A stretch of 64,000 nt of DNA from Facklamia miroungae (lineage in GTDB: Bacteria; Bacillota; Bacilli; Lactobacillales; Aerococcaceae), in NCBI RefSeq assembly GCF_012396555.1, contig NZ_JAAXPS010000001.1, positions 186,001-250,000 on the forward strand, read 5' to 3'. The notes beneath the pieces are model-generated. The model made no database searches, was not told where the DNA came from, and saw nothing but the letters and a program-made list of their open reading frames with translations. The first letter of the stretch is position 1; each line of letters begins with the position of its first letter. The position numbers and the translations under genes are program-made. Below, in pieces: positions 47,259 to 56,620 of the stretch.

Positions 47259-47291
47259 TGAGAGTATGTAATCAAAATTTAGCGTTCACCT

Positions 47292-48245
47292 TTACTCGCA
47301 ACCAATACCATCATTGTCTCGGTCTAAGTGTGGACCATATCCAGGTTGTCCGCGATAGACGGGAGCTGCTCCTGCTTGACGAGCAATGGTACAGTTAGCA
47401 TAATACACATTTTGCTCTGGAGCCGGTTCTGGTTCTGGTTCTGGCTCTGTATAATTGTAAACAGGTTCTTCAGACACTACTGGCGCTGAAACTTCTTCTG
47501 CTTGATTATTGTATGAATTATTCGATTCTTGCGTTGGATTGGATTGGTTATTCTTGCTCGGTAATTCAAATAAAGCATTTGCTTTTTGAGTATTATTGGC
47601 TTGAGAAACAACGACTTGACCCGTTTGTGTATTTTTAATCACTTCAGGGAATTCGGCATTGGCTAGAAACTGATTGGAGTTATTCTCCCAAACATAATAA
47701 CGATTTTTCGCAGCATAGTCTTGGGATTGAACAAGAACATCTAAGTATTCTTTAGCCGTTTCTGCTTCTTTTGTTTGGTCGAGTTGGATCACTGAGTACC
47801 CTTCCGTTAAGAGAATTTCTTGCACTAATATGCCATCTAACCATAAGTTCGCCACATAATCTTCTTTTTTAACCGATTCATCTTGGCGATCTTCTTTTTC
47901 AACTTCAAATAATTCTAATTCGACCTTGCCAGCAGCTTTCATCAAGTCTTCCAAGCGCTCTTTAGCTTCTTGGGCATATTCTTCATCTTTTTCTTCTTCT
48001 GGTGAGAGGATATGCAGTAAGTTAAAAGTCATAACCTTGTCCTTATCACTCTTTAAGCTGGCTTTCATGGTATTGGCCGAAAGAACCTTATATTTGTCCA
48101 CTTCTTCAAATTTTGACTGATCTTCTCTTTCAGCAAAAACGACATAACCTAACTTCTCCTCATTGACTTCTGCACTCACCCACGTATTAAAGAAAAGGCC
48201 TGAAGTCAATAAGCCGACTGTACCTGCTAATAACCATTTTTTCAT
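47292..48245 (-). CDS. Secreted degenerate thermonuclease-like protein with Excalibur domain
   Basis: 317 residues with a signal peptide (cleavage after VSA). Residues about 50-165 align by eye with staphylococcal nuclease (KDKVMTFNLLHILSPEE, then VANLWLDGILVQEILLTEGYSVIQ), but the catalytic Arg35 equivalent is Asn (TFNLL) and the Arg87 region (usually GRxLAYV) reads YVANLW. Hydrolysis is therefore doubtful. A Ser/Asn/Gln linker and a PEPEPEPAPE stretch follow, then a C-terminal Excalibur calcium-binding motif (CTIARQAGAAPVYRGQPGYG, DRDNDGIGCE). Wall-associated function inferred; single gene. Confidence 0.85.
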   Translation of the reverse strand: MKKWLLAGTVGLLTSGLFFNTWVSAEVNEEKLGYVVFAEREDQSKFEEVDKYKVLSANTMKASLKSDKDKVMTFNLLHILSPEEEKDEEYAQEAKERLEDLMKAAGKVELELFEVEKEDRQDESVKKEDYVANLWLDGILVQEILLTEGYSVIQLDQTKEAETAKEYLDVLVQSQDYAAKNRYYVWENNSNQFLANAEFPEVIKNTQTGQVVVSQANNTQKANALFELPSKNNQSNPTQESNNSYNNQAEEVSAPVVSEEPVYNYTEPEPEPEPAPEQNVYYANCTIARQAGAAPVYRGQPGYGPHLDRDNDGIGCE

Positions 48246-48375
48246 TGTATGCTCTCCCTTATAATTGATAGTTAATGTTAATAATTATAACATAGAAAAA
48301 TAGCTATTTTCTATATCAAAAGCGAATAATTACGATAAGAAAAGCTTTAAGGTTTGATCAAAAATTAATATAGAT

Positions 48376-48414
48376 AAAAACCGTCTTGAAGGCCTTTGGA
48401 CCTAAAGACGGTTT
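48376..48414 (-). terminator. Terminator of the peptide utilisation operon
   Basis: AAACCGTCTT and AAGACGGTTT arms with a partly paired 17-base loop; minus strand then reads TTATC. Confidence 0.75.
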
Positions 48415-48420
48415 ATCCAT

Positions 48421-49623
48421 CTATTGTAAATAATCAAGAGTTGCTAGGATAAAAGCTTTAAAGGCTAAGATGAGTTTGCTTTCATCAATGTCAAATTTCG
48501 AACTGTGGTGTCCATGGAAGTGACCATCGATAGAGCGAGGATTGGCCAGGAATAAAAAGCTAGCAGGAACTTCTTTTCCGTAATAAGCAAAGTCTTCTGC
48601 CCCCATTAAGGCATCTTTTGAAGCCATGATTAAACCACTTCCTAATCCTGCTTTAAGAGCTTGGACGGTCTCCTTCGTTGCGACTTCATCATTGATTAAG
48701 ACAGGGTATTTATAATCATAAGAAAAGCTAATTTGAACGTCATAAGCCACTTCTAAGCCTTGAATGATCTTTTCCATTCGACCATGGATAAAGGACCGCA
48801 TGGTGTCATTGAGTGTACGAACGGTGCCTTCGATAAAGACTTGGTCGGGGATAATGTTTTGATTAAAACCCCCTTCAATGTGCGTCACAGAAATCACAAC
48901 CGGCTCACTGGCTTTGATATTTCGACTCTTGATGGTTTGAAAGGCTGTGATCAGTTCAGCAGCCACCGGAATGGGGTCTTTAGAGCTTTCAGGATAACCT
49001 GCATGGAAACCACTCCCCTTTATGGTGATCCGGAAACGATCCATCGAGGCCATCATGGGACCTACTCGGTATGAAATATGTCCGGGTGGTATTTCTTTAT
49101 CTAAATGACCAATATGAAAACCCAGTACCCGAGTCACGTCGGGATCCTTTAGGACCCCTTCTTGAATCATCGGTTCGGCTCCACCAGGATATTCTTCTCC
49201 TGGTTGAAAGATCAATTTCACTTTTCCACGGAATAAGTGTGTATTTTGCGATAAGTACCAGGCGACGCCTAAAAGGTTGGCCGTGTGTCCGTCATGGCCA
49301 CAAGCGTGCATGTTGCCGTTTTTCGAAGCAAAAGGCAAACCGGTTTCCTCTTGGATAGGCAATCCATCCATATCGGTTCGAAGGCCCATGACCCGGTCAC
49401 AAGGACTTCCCTCTCTCGTCCCCTCAATAACGACAGCTAAGCCATTGCCGTTGACATAATGGTCTTGAACCGACAGACCCATCTCCACAAGTTGACTGCG
49501 GACATAGGCCACTGTTTGGGGGAGTTCGAGTCCTAGTTCGGGAAACTGGTGCAAGGTACGACGCCATTCAATGATCTTATTTTCATACTGGTCAATTTTT
49601 TCAAAAAGTTCTTCACTTGGCAT
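48421..49623 (-). CDS. M20D-family amidohydrolase (N-acyl amino acid/hippurate type)
   Basis: 400 residues, cytoplasmic metallohydrolase. Motifs: RRTLHQFPELGLELPQT at the N-terminus, LRTDMDGLPI, the metal-binding HACGHDGHTA (about 107-116), QPGEEYPGGAEPMI and GFHIGH. Such enzymes remove acyl groups from amino acids or dipeptides. Last gene of the operon behind two membrane proteins and a second peptidase, so it probably processes the imported compound. Confidence 0.92.
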   Translation of the reverse strand: MPSEELFEKIDQYENKIIEWRRTLHQFPELGLELPQTVAYVRSQLVEMGLSVQDHYVNGNGLAVVIEGTREGSPCDRVMGLRTDMDGLPIQEETGLPFASKNGNMHACGHDGHTANLLGVAWYLSQNTHLFRGKVKLIFQPGEEYPGGAEPMIQEGVLKDPDVTRVLGFHIGHLDKEIPPGHISYRVGPMMASMDRFRITIKGSGFHAGYPESSKDPIPVAAELITAFQTIKSRNIKASEPVVISVTHIEGGFNQNIIPDQVFIEGTVRTLNDTMRSFIHGRMEKIIQGLEVAYDVQISFSYDYKYPVLINDEVATKETVQALKAGLGSGLIMASKDALMGAEDFAYYGKEVPASFLFLANPRSIDGHFHGHHSSKFDIDESKLILAFKAFILATLDYLQ

Positions 49624-49638
49624 TAAACCACCTACTTA

Positions 49639-50745
49639 CTATTTACTTAAATAATTAATCAACGCTTTGGTTGTTTTGATCATTTCATGAGTATCAAGGT
49701 ATTCTTCAGTCGTATGGACTTGTTCCATACCAACACCTACGATGGCGGAGTTGAAGCCTTCTTCGGCAAAGAAATTGGCATCTGACCCACCGCCAATGAT
49801 TTGCGGTTCGGCTTTGACACCGACCGTTTCATAGGCTGCGACAATTTCTTTAACAAATTTTAGGTCATCTTGACTGGAAAGAGCTGGATAATCACAACGT
49901 GTTTCAATTGAATAGTCATCCGTATACTTCTTAATGATGGTTTCAAAGTCTTGCAGGAGATTTTGGACTTTATCTTGTGAATGTGAGCGGATCTCACCTG
50001 TGAAGATACATGAATCAGGTACTACATTATTTGGAAAATCAGACGTGATTTGTGAAACATTTGCGGTCGTTTCATCATCAATGCGCAGTAAAGGCATTTC
50101 AGCGATAATTCGGCTAGCTACTTGGATGGCATTGATGCCCTTTTCAGGTTCAATTCCTGCGTGAGCCTTGCGCCCTTTAATCTCAATTGAGAAGCGGTAG
50201 CAAGTAGGGGCTTGATAGGCGACTTTATTGGCTTTACCGGCATTGTCGGCCACAATCATATTCTTGGCGGGTTGAATGTGTTGATAGACATTTTGCCAGT
50301 TTATATTACGCGCACCTAACATCCCTTGTTCTTCACCGGGAGTTACAATCACATAAATATCTTCATGACTGATCTTATTTTCAACAATGTATTCTACAGC
50401 CGTAAGAATGGCTGCTAAACCGGCCTTATCATCGCCGCCGAGCGTGGTCGTCCCATCAGAAGACCAAATATTATCTTTCTTGACTATTTTTAAGTCCTTG
50501 TTCGGTTGAATCACATCGGTATGAGCATTTAAAGACACGCCCTCGCCTTCTATGTCTCCTTTAATTTTAGCAAAGATAACTGGCGAATTGCCACCATAGG
50601 TATGCTGGCTCTCATCGAGGAAGATTTCAGCTCCTAACCTTTCAAGAAAACTAATGACATAGTCCGCCATTTCTTTTTCTTCTTTTGAGGGTGAATGAAT
50701 CAAGAGCATTTCTTCGAAGACTTCTAAGTTACGTTGGCTAATCAT
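49639..50745 (-). CDS. M20-family peptidase, PepT-like
   Basis: 368 residues. LNAHTDVIQP carries the first metal ligand, TLGGDDKAGLAAILTAVEY the bridging Asp, VTPGEEQGMLGARN the catalytic Glu, and HAGIEPEKGINA and GGGSDANFF follow. This is the tripeptidase T-like branch. It starts 13 bp after the membrane protein stop, and the amidohydrolase gene starts 15 bp later, so the genes are cotranscribed. Confidence 0.9.
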   Translation of the reverse strand: MISQRNLEVFEEMLLIHSPSKEEKEMADYVISFLERLGAEIFLDESQHTYGGNSPVIFAKIKGDIEGEGVSLNAHTDVIQPNKDLKIVKKDNIWSSDGTTTLGGDDKAGLAAILTAVEYIVENKISHEDIYVIVTPGEEQGMLGARNINWQNVYQHIQPAKNMIVADNAGKANKVAYQAPTCYRFSIEIKGRKAHAGIEPEKGINAIQVASRIIAEMPLLRIDDETTANVSQITSDFPNNVVPDSCIFTGEIRSHSQDKVQNLLQDFETIIKKYTDDYSIETRCDYPALSSQDDLKFVKEIVAAYETVGVKAEPQIIGGGSDANFFAEEGFNSAIVGVGMEQVHTTEEYLDTHEMIKTTKALINYLSK

Positions 50746-50758
50746 AATATACCTCCTA

Positions 50759-51424
50759 TTATTTTAAAAGACCTTTTTCTAATTGTTTACGGGCGAATAA
50801 AATTGTTGTAAAGATCGATGTCAAAGTAATAACAAAAGATGGATTTCCTGGAATGAACTGAACAATGTAGATCATAACGGTCGAAATGAATAAGGCAAAA
50901 AGTCCAGTCTTATAAGATTTAACCATGAATTGACCAAAAATTGCTCCGTAGATACCTGGAATAATTAATTCAAAGAACTTGGCTAAGTCGGCAGGTAAGG
51001 TTGTAATGACCGTCTGTCCTAAAATCGTCGAAAAGATCACAAAGAAAACAGCGACATAGATTGAAACGGCTAAACCGATCGTTCCCATCAAAGCCCCTTC
51101 ATCGGTTCCTTGCTTATATCCAGAGGCTTCTGATGAAATGGCTGCGGCTGGAATCTTCATATTGACACCATTACCAGATAGCATGGTCAAATAGAGGCCT
51201 GAAGTTCCTACAATTGGGAAGTAAGTTAAGGGTTCACTCAAATAAAAAGCACCTGAAACAGACATTTGGGAAATCGCACCGGCAATAATGGCTGCTATTC
51301 CTGGATTATACCCAAAGACAAAGGTCATGGTTAATGGGGGTAGTAAGACAGCAATCACACCTAACACCATCGTTAAACGACCAAAATTGGTAATACTCTT
51401 AGTAAATTTCTCATAGGCTCCCAT
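50759..51424 (-). CDS. Membrane protein, probable transporter half (partner of DUF5058)
   Basis: 221 residues, five to six hydrophobic helices. GTSGLYLTMLSGNGVNMKIPAAAISSEASGYKQGTDEG is a conserved-looking polar loop. I do not know a named family. With the DUF5058 protein upstream it probably forms a two-component carrier for the substrate of the two peptidases; this is inferred from operon structure. AAGGAGG precedes the ATG. Confidence 0.75.
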   Translation of the reverse strand: MGAYEKFTKSITNFGRLTMVLGVIAVLLPPLTMTFVFGYNPGIAAIIAGAISQMSVSGAFYLSEPLTYFPIVGTSGLYLTMLSGNGVNMKIPAAAISSEASGYKQGTDEGALMGTIGLAVSIYVAVFFVIFSTILGQTVITTLPADLAKFFELIIPGIYGAIFGQFMVKSYKTGLFALFISTVMIYIVQFIPGNPSFVITLTSIFTTILFARKQLEKGLLK

Positions 51425-51436
51425 TTAGATTCCTCC

Positions 51437-52138
51437 TTAAACAAAGAACATGCCAAACATGGCACCAGCGAACATAGCAATAGTTAATGACCAAGATTTT
51501 AGCCATTCGTATTTATCACTAAATTTCTGACAGATAATCATAATAACTAAAGCAGACAATGAAGCAACAGCATAGGAAGGGTTAATGGTAATCTTAACCA
51601 CATTATTCATTACAAAGTAGGCAAAAGACCCTAACATGGCTCCGACACTCACAGCTGGTAGTAAAGCTTTGCGACCACCGGTCATAAAATCATTGATAAT
51701 GTTCATTCGATGGCCAAAGAAGAAGGTCACAACCAACCAAGGAATAACCCCTAAGGCCGGCGTCCATAAGGCATTGGCATACACAGTTGGATCCATCATT
51801 GGAGAGAGTTCTCCCCCTGCTGCTTGCGCACCAAATGTAGCTGCCATGGTTTCGTAGTTGGTACCCCCAATAATTGACATACGTAAGGCCGATACTGGCG
51901 CCCCCAATGAAACAATTAACGATAAGATACTTCCAACAATCCCTAAAGCAGGTCCAATACTCGCCATTGCCGCGACTCTTAAACCTTTTTTAACGCGTTT
52001 TTGATCCATATTTAATTCTTTAGTCGCCTTCATTGCTTTTCTTAGTATATAGGTCCCTTGAACCAATACTAAAGCAATACCAATCCCACTGACGATGTAC
52101 ATCAAAGGATGATTGGCAAATTGTAGATGTTCTGACAT
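51437..52138 (-). CDS. DUF5058-family membrane protein
   Basis: 233 residues from ATG 52138 (GGGAGGA upstream; the frame to 52153 overlaps that site). Multi-helix protein with ASIGPALGIVGSILSLIVSLGAPVSALRMSIIGGTNYE and AAGGELSPMMDPT as polar family blocks. DUF5058 proteins are typically found next to amidohydrolases, and transport is presumed. First gene of the operon, divergent from the LysR regulator. Confidence 0.8.
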   Translation of the reverse strand: MSEHLQFANHPLMYIVSGIGIALVLVQGTYILRKAMKATKELNMDQKRVKKGLRVAAMASIGPALGIVGSILSLIVSLGAPVSALRMSIIGGTNYETMAATFGAQAAGGELSPMMDPTVYANALWTPALGVIPWLVVTFFFGHRMNIINDFMTGGRKALLPAVSVGAMLGSFAYFVMNNVVKITINPSYAVASLSALVIMIICQKFSDKYEWLKSWSLTIAMFAGAMFGMFFV

Positions 52139-52329
52139 ACAGATTCCTCCCAATCTAATTTTTTAAATAGTCTGCAACTATGATAAACTTAGTGAGAACG
52201 GTTCTCTTTTAAAGACAGCGCTTACATCTTTGATTAAATTCTATCACTCTTCATTTTAAATTAAAAATACATGATAACAATACCGCCTATACTCATTTAC
52301 TTATAATCAACCTACTAGGAGTCATGACC

Positions 52330-53256
52330 ATGGACATTAATCATATTAAATACATTCTGGAAATTGCCAAAACTGGTTCCATCAGCCGGGCTTCGCAAAA
52401 TCTATTTGTTTCTCAGCCCTATTTAAGTTCTATTTTAAAAAAGTTTGAAGAAACGATTGGTTTTACCATTTTTGAACGGACCAATAAAGGGGTTGAATTA
52501 ACCAAAGAAGGACTGCAAATCATTCAAGATATTGAGAAGCTCAACGATTTGTATGAAGGGATTGCTAACAAGTACCAATCAACGCACAGTCATTTCCCTT
52601 CTCTTTCGATTTCAGCTCGAAGGTCTTCTTATATTGCTTTTGCAATCGCCAAAATGATCAATCGCCTGCAAGAAGAAAATGACAACTTATCTATCAAATT
52701 TTCTGAAACAACCAACTTACAAGTCATCGAGGATGTTAACAGTGGCAATGCAGACATTGGTATTATTCGTTTTTATACAGAGAATAAGAACCATTTTGAA
52801 AATCAATTAAAAGCGCGGTATATTGAGTGGAAGCAGCTTTCTTCTTTTCCTCGTGTCGTTCTGATTGCTCAACAGCACCCACTGGCGAAAAAAGAGCATT
52901 TAGAACTTAAAGACTTAGAACCTTATACAGAAATTATCCACGGTGATTTTGAATTGGATGATTATTCTGAGGCCTATTTATGGCAGAAAAAAATTAATTC
53001 CTCAAAGAAATTAATACAAGTTTATGAGCGTGGGTCACTGCTTGACTTTATCGCCACAATTGAAGGCAGCTACACTTGGACCACTGCTACTTACCCTACG
53101 ATTCTGGATAAATACAACTTAATTGAAAAAAGCGTCTTACCGAGTCATTCAGAATGTTTAGATTATATTATCTATAAAGCGAAGCTTGAAAAATCAGTCA
53201 TCCTGAGACTAGTTGAAGAGAAAATCTATGAAACGATTCAATTGTTTAATAGATAA
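52330..53256 (+). CDS. LysR-family transcription regulator
   Basis: 308 residues from ATG 52330 (MDINHIKYILEIAKTGS); the ATG at 52324 is an alternative with tighter spacing to TAGGAG. The winged HTH is typical: SISRASQNLFVSQPYLSSILKKFEETIG and FERTNKGVELTKEG. The C-terminal effector domain spans about 90-295. Divergent orientation and the shared roughly 190-bp upstream region suggest that it controls the DUF5058/peptidase operon. Confidence 0.92.
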   Translation: MDINHIKYILEIAKTGSISRASQNLFVSQPYLSSILKKFEETIGFTIFERTNKGVELTKEGLQIIQDIEKLNDLYEGIANKYQSTHSHFPSLSISARRSSYIAFAIAKMINRLQEENDNLSIKFSETTNLQVIEDVNSGNADIGIIRFYTENKNHFENQLKARYIEWKQLSSFPRVVLIAQQHPLAKKEHLELKDLEPYTEIIHGDFELDDYSEAYLWQKKINSSKKLIQVYERGSLLDFIATIEGSYTWTTATYPTILDKYNLIEKSVLPSHSECLDYIIYKAKLEKSVILRLVEEKIYETIQLFNR

Positions 53257-53270
53257 ATATGGCGAAAATA

Positions 53271-53306
53271 AAAACACCTAGAGTGAAATTCAACTCTAGG
53301 GGTTTA
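53271..53306. terminator. Bidirectional terminator between LysR and galU copy 3
   Basis: ACACCTAGAGT, loop, ACTCTAGGGGT; A-run before and T-rich after on each strand. Confidence 0.85.
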
Positions 53307-53317
53307 ATCTATTAATC

Positions 53318-54199
53318 TTATTCCTCTTCCAACTTCTCCCGCATATACTGACGGATTTCATCACCAAATTCACGGTGGAGGGCAAAGTCAATGGTGGTCT
53401 TGATAAAGCCGATCTTCTCTCCTACATCATAGCGAATGCCTTTGAAGTCATAAGCATAGACCGGTTCGACCTGGTTTAACATTTGAATAGCATCGGTTAA
53501 TTGAATTTCGCCGCCTGCTCCGACTTGCTTCTTGGCTAAAAAATCAAAGATTTTAGGCGTTAATACGTAACGTCCCATGATAGCTTGATTAGAAGGAGCC
53601 GTTCCTTGTTTGGGTTTCTCAACAAAGGTTTTTACCTTGTATAAGCGCCCTTCTTGTTCAAGTGGGTCGATAATCCCATAGCGGTGCGTCTGGTCGTGTG
53701 GAACAGTTTGGACGCCAATGACTGATGAACCGGTTAGATGGTATTCATCCATTAATTGTTTAATCGCTGGCTCGTCGCCTTCTTCAGCTACAACGATGTC
53801 ATCACCTAGAAGAACCGCAAAAGGTTCATTGCCAATAAAGGTTCGCGCTGTATAAATAGCATCACCTAAACCTTTCATTTCCTTTTGGCGGATAAAATAA
53901 ATATTGGCTAAGTTCGATGCTTTTTGGACGGACTCCAACATGGCTATTTTACCCTTATTCATGAGGTCTAATTCTAACTCAGTATTCTTGTCAAAATGGT
54001 CCTCAATCGCCCGTTTCGATTTACCAGTGATAATAATAATATCCTCTATTCCAGCCGCTACCGCTTCTTCCACGATATATTGAATGGTTGGTTTATCAAT
54101 AATCGGTAACATCTCTTTCGGCATGGCCTTAGTGGCTGGTAAAAAACGTGTTCCATATCCTGCGGCAGGGATGATTGCTTTGCGAACTTTTTGTGTCAT
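53318..54199 (-). CDS. galU: UTP-glucose-1-phosphate uridylyltransferase, copy 3 (capsule-linked)
   Basis: 293 residues with [37 protein letters not shown] and FVEKPKQG all intact. It supplies UDP-glucose to the ugd copy encoded just upstream. A terminator separates it from that operon, so it has its own promoter or relies on readthrough. It is closer to copy 1 than to copy 2 by its MPKEM motif. Confidence 0.94.
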   Translation of the reverse strand: MTQKVRKAIIPAAGYGTRFLPATKAMPKEMLPIIDKPTIQYIVEEAVAAGIEDIIIITGKSKRAIEDHFDKNTELELDLMNKGKIAMLESVQKASNLANIYFIRQKEMKGLGDAIYTARTFIGNEPFAVLLGDDIVVAEEGDEPAIKQLMDEYHLTGSSVIGVQTVPHDQTHRYGIIDPLEQEGRLYKVKTFVEKPKQGTAPSNQAIMGRYVLTPKIFDFLAKKQVGAGGEIQLTDAIQMLNQVEPVYAYDFKGIRYDVGEKIGFIKTTIDFALHREFGDEIRQYMREKLEEE

Positions 54200-54240
54200 T
54201 CTTCTAAATGCTCCTCTCTTTGATCAAACGATTCCACGCT

Positions 54241-54269
54241 AAAAAGCATAGTAAATGATTTACTATGCT
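54241..54269 (-). terminator. Terminator of the capsule operon after ugd
   Basis: A perfect 11-bp stem AGCATAGTAAA / TTTACTATGCT with a 3-base loop; minus strand ends TTTTTAG. Confidence 0.87.
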
Positions 54270-54277
54270 AAAAATTG

Positions 54278-55444
54278 CTAGTTTTCATTAAAAATATCGC
54301 GTGTAAAGACTTTTCCTAACGTATCTTTTAATTCATCTTCCATACGATTGGCTAAAATAAGGTCCGACTTTTGCTTGAAGTCCGTTAAGTCATGAATAAC
54401 AGGACAATTCATGATGGTATCTTCTGATAAGGTTGGTTCATAAATAATGATTTCAACGCCTTCATCCATTAGAAGTTTAATAATATCCTGGATCGCCGAT
54501 TGTCTAAAATTATCTGAGCCAGATTTCATGGTGAGACGGAAAACACCCACTGTTTTAGGATTTCTCTTCATCACACTGTTAGCAATATGTTGTTTACGGG
54601 TTTTGTTAGAATCAACAACGGCGGTCATCATATTCTGCGGAATATCACCGTAATTAGCTAATAATTGTTTAGTATCTTTGGGTAAACAATAACCCCCATA
54701 ACCAAAGGAAGGGTTATTATAATGTGTTCCAATCCGTGGGTCTAGCCCAACCCCTTGAATAATTTGACCTGCATCCAAACCTCTCACTTCAGCATAAGTG
54801 TCTAATTCATTAAAGTAAGAAACACGAAGAGCTAAGTAAGTATTAGCGAATAGCTTAATGGCTTCGGCTTCGGTTGAATTGGTAAAGAGTACGGGTACAT
54901 CCTCACTATGGGCACCTTCTACTAAAAGGTCCGCAAATTTTTTAGCCGCTTCATTATGATCACCCACGACAATACGGGAAGGGTATAAATTATCATATAA
55001 GGCCTTCCCTTCTCTTAAAAATTCAGGAGAAAAGATAATATTATCAACCCCATACTTTTCTTTAACAGCCTCAGTATAACCAACAGGAATGGTAGACTTA
55101 ATGACAATCGTAGCTTGCGGATTAATCCGTAAAACATCTTCAATGACTGCTTCAACAGCCGTCGTATCAAAGGTATGGGTCTCATCATCATAGTTGGTCG
55201 GTGTAGCTATAATCACCATCTCAGCTTCTTTATGCGCTTCTTCTGCATTGGTAGTCGCTGTCAAATTAAGCTCTTGATGGGCAAAGAAATCTTCAATTTC
55301 TTTGTCCTCAATCGGTGCGATTCGTTTATTGATTAAATCGACCTTCTCTTGAATAATATCTAGAGCTGTAACCTCATGATGCTGAGCTAATAAGACGGCG
55401 ATTGATAAACCAACATACCCTGTACCTGCGACTGTGATTTTCAC
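54278..55444 (-). CDS. ugd: UDP-glucose 6-dehydrogenase, copy 2 (capsule-linked)
   Basis: 388 residues; [35 protein letters not shown] and the catalytic [15 protein letters not shown] are intact. Start is GTG 55444 after TAGGAGG. It makes UDP-glucuronate, which the epimerase encoded 99 bp upstream can turn into UDP-galacturonate. Confidence 0.95.
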   Translation of the reverse strand: MKITVAGTGYVGLSIAVLLAQHHEVTALDIIQEKVDLINKRIAPIEDKEIEDFFAHQELNLTATTNAEEAHKEAEMVIIATPTNYDDETHTFDTTAVEAVIEDVLRINPQATIVIKSTIPVGYTEAVKEKYGVDNIIFSPEFLREGKALYDNLYPSRIVVGDHNEAAKKFADLLVEGAHSEDVPVLFTNSTEAEAIKLFANTYLALRVSYFNELDTYAEVRGLDAGQIIQGVGLDPRIGTHYNNPSFGYGGYCLPKDTKQLLANYGDIPQNMMTAVVDSNKTRKQHIANSVMKRNPKTVGVFRLTMKSGSDNFRQSAIQDIIKLLMDEGVEIIIYEPTLSEDTIMNCPVIHDLTDFKQKSDLILANRMEDELKDTLGKVFTRDIFNEN

Positions 55445-55543
55445 TGAATCTTCCTCCTAATTTATAATCTCTATGAATTGATAATAGTTATCTTAAATTT
55501 TAAATTGTTTATTATTTAACTATTTAGACAGTAAAATACTTAT

Positions 55544-56554
55544 TTACTTTACTTCATAATAATCTTTATACCATTCTACGAACTTAGTCAGTCCCTCTTC
55601 GATGCTTGTTGAAGGTTTAAAGTTAATATCTTTTTCAAGATCACTTACATCTGCGTATGTTCTGAGTACATCACCTGGTTGCATTTCCATATAATTTTTT
55701 TCTGCTTCAATACCCAGTGCTGATTCAAGTGCATTTATGAAACGCATAAGTTGAACCGGATTATTATTACCAATATTATAAATTTTATAAGGAGCAAAGC
55801 TTGTACTTAAATCATCCTTACTCTCATCCCATTCTTTATTAGCAGTAGGAACTTTATCAATCAACTTTACAATTCCTTCTACAATATCATCAATGTAAGT
55901 AAAATCTCTTTCCATTTTCCCATGATTGAATACTTTAATAGCTTTTCCAGCTAAAATATCTTTGGTAAAAGAGAAGTAAGCCATGTCAGGTCTACCATAA
56001 GGGCCATAAACTGTAAAGAAACGAAGTCCTGTCGTAGGAATACCATAAAGATGACTATAAGTGTGAGCCATCAATTCATTGGATTTTTTTGTTGCTGCAT
56101 AGAGCGATACTGGATGGTCTACATTGTGGTTAGTAGAAAATGGTGCTACTTTATTACCACCATAGACAGAACTTGAAGAAGCATATAGTAAATGCTCTAC
56201 TGGATAGTTTCTACACGCTTCTAGAATATTTACAAAACCAATCAAGTTTGAATCAACATAAGCATACGGATTCTCGATAGAGTAACGAACCCCTGCTTGT
56301 GCAGCTAAGTTGATGACATGAGTTGGTTTGTATGTTTTAAAAATCTCATCTACAGCGTCTTTATCTTTTAAATCCACTTTGTGAAATTTAAAGTTTTTAT
56401 ATTTATTCAAGATATCCAGTCTCGATTCCTTTAAAGATGGATCGTAATAATCATTTAAATTATCAATACCAATTATCTCATGAGACTCCTCTAATAATTC
56501 TTTTGAAAGGTGAAAGCCAATAAATCCCGCAGCACCAGTTATAAGTATTCTCAT
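55544..56554 (-). CDS. UDP-glucuronate 4-epimerase-type NAD-dependent epimerase
   Basis: 336 residues, SDR fold: GAAGFIGFHLSKELL (7-21), catalytic SSSSVYGG and YAATKKSNE, and DNLNDYYDPSLKESRL, a signature of the UDP-GlcA 4-epimerase group (LpsL/Cap1J-like). The adjacent ugd provides its substrate. Product UDP-galacturonate is inferred from subfamily motifs. Confidence 0.88.
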   Translation of the reverse strand: MRILITGAAGFIGFHLSKELLEESHEIIGIDNLNDYYDPSLKESRLDILNKYKNFKFHKVDLKDKDAVDEIFKTYKPTHVINLAAQAGVRYSIENPYAYVDSNLIGFVNILEACRNYPVEHLLYASSSSVYGGNKVAPFSTNHNVDHPVSLYAATKKSNELMAHTYSHLYGIPTTGLRFFTVYGPYGRPDMAYFSFTKDILAGKAIKVFNHGKMERDFTYIDDIVEGIVKLIDKVPTANKEWDESKDDLSTSFAPYKIYNIGNNNPVQLMRFINALESALGIEAEKNYMEMQPGDVLRTYADVSDLEKDINFKPSTSIEEGLTKFVEWYKDYYEVK

Positions 56555-56620
56555 TCAAATTTCTCTCCTTAATGTTTAATAAATAAAAGGACAACCTTAA
56601 ATAAACGGTTGCCTTCTTAT

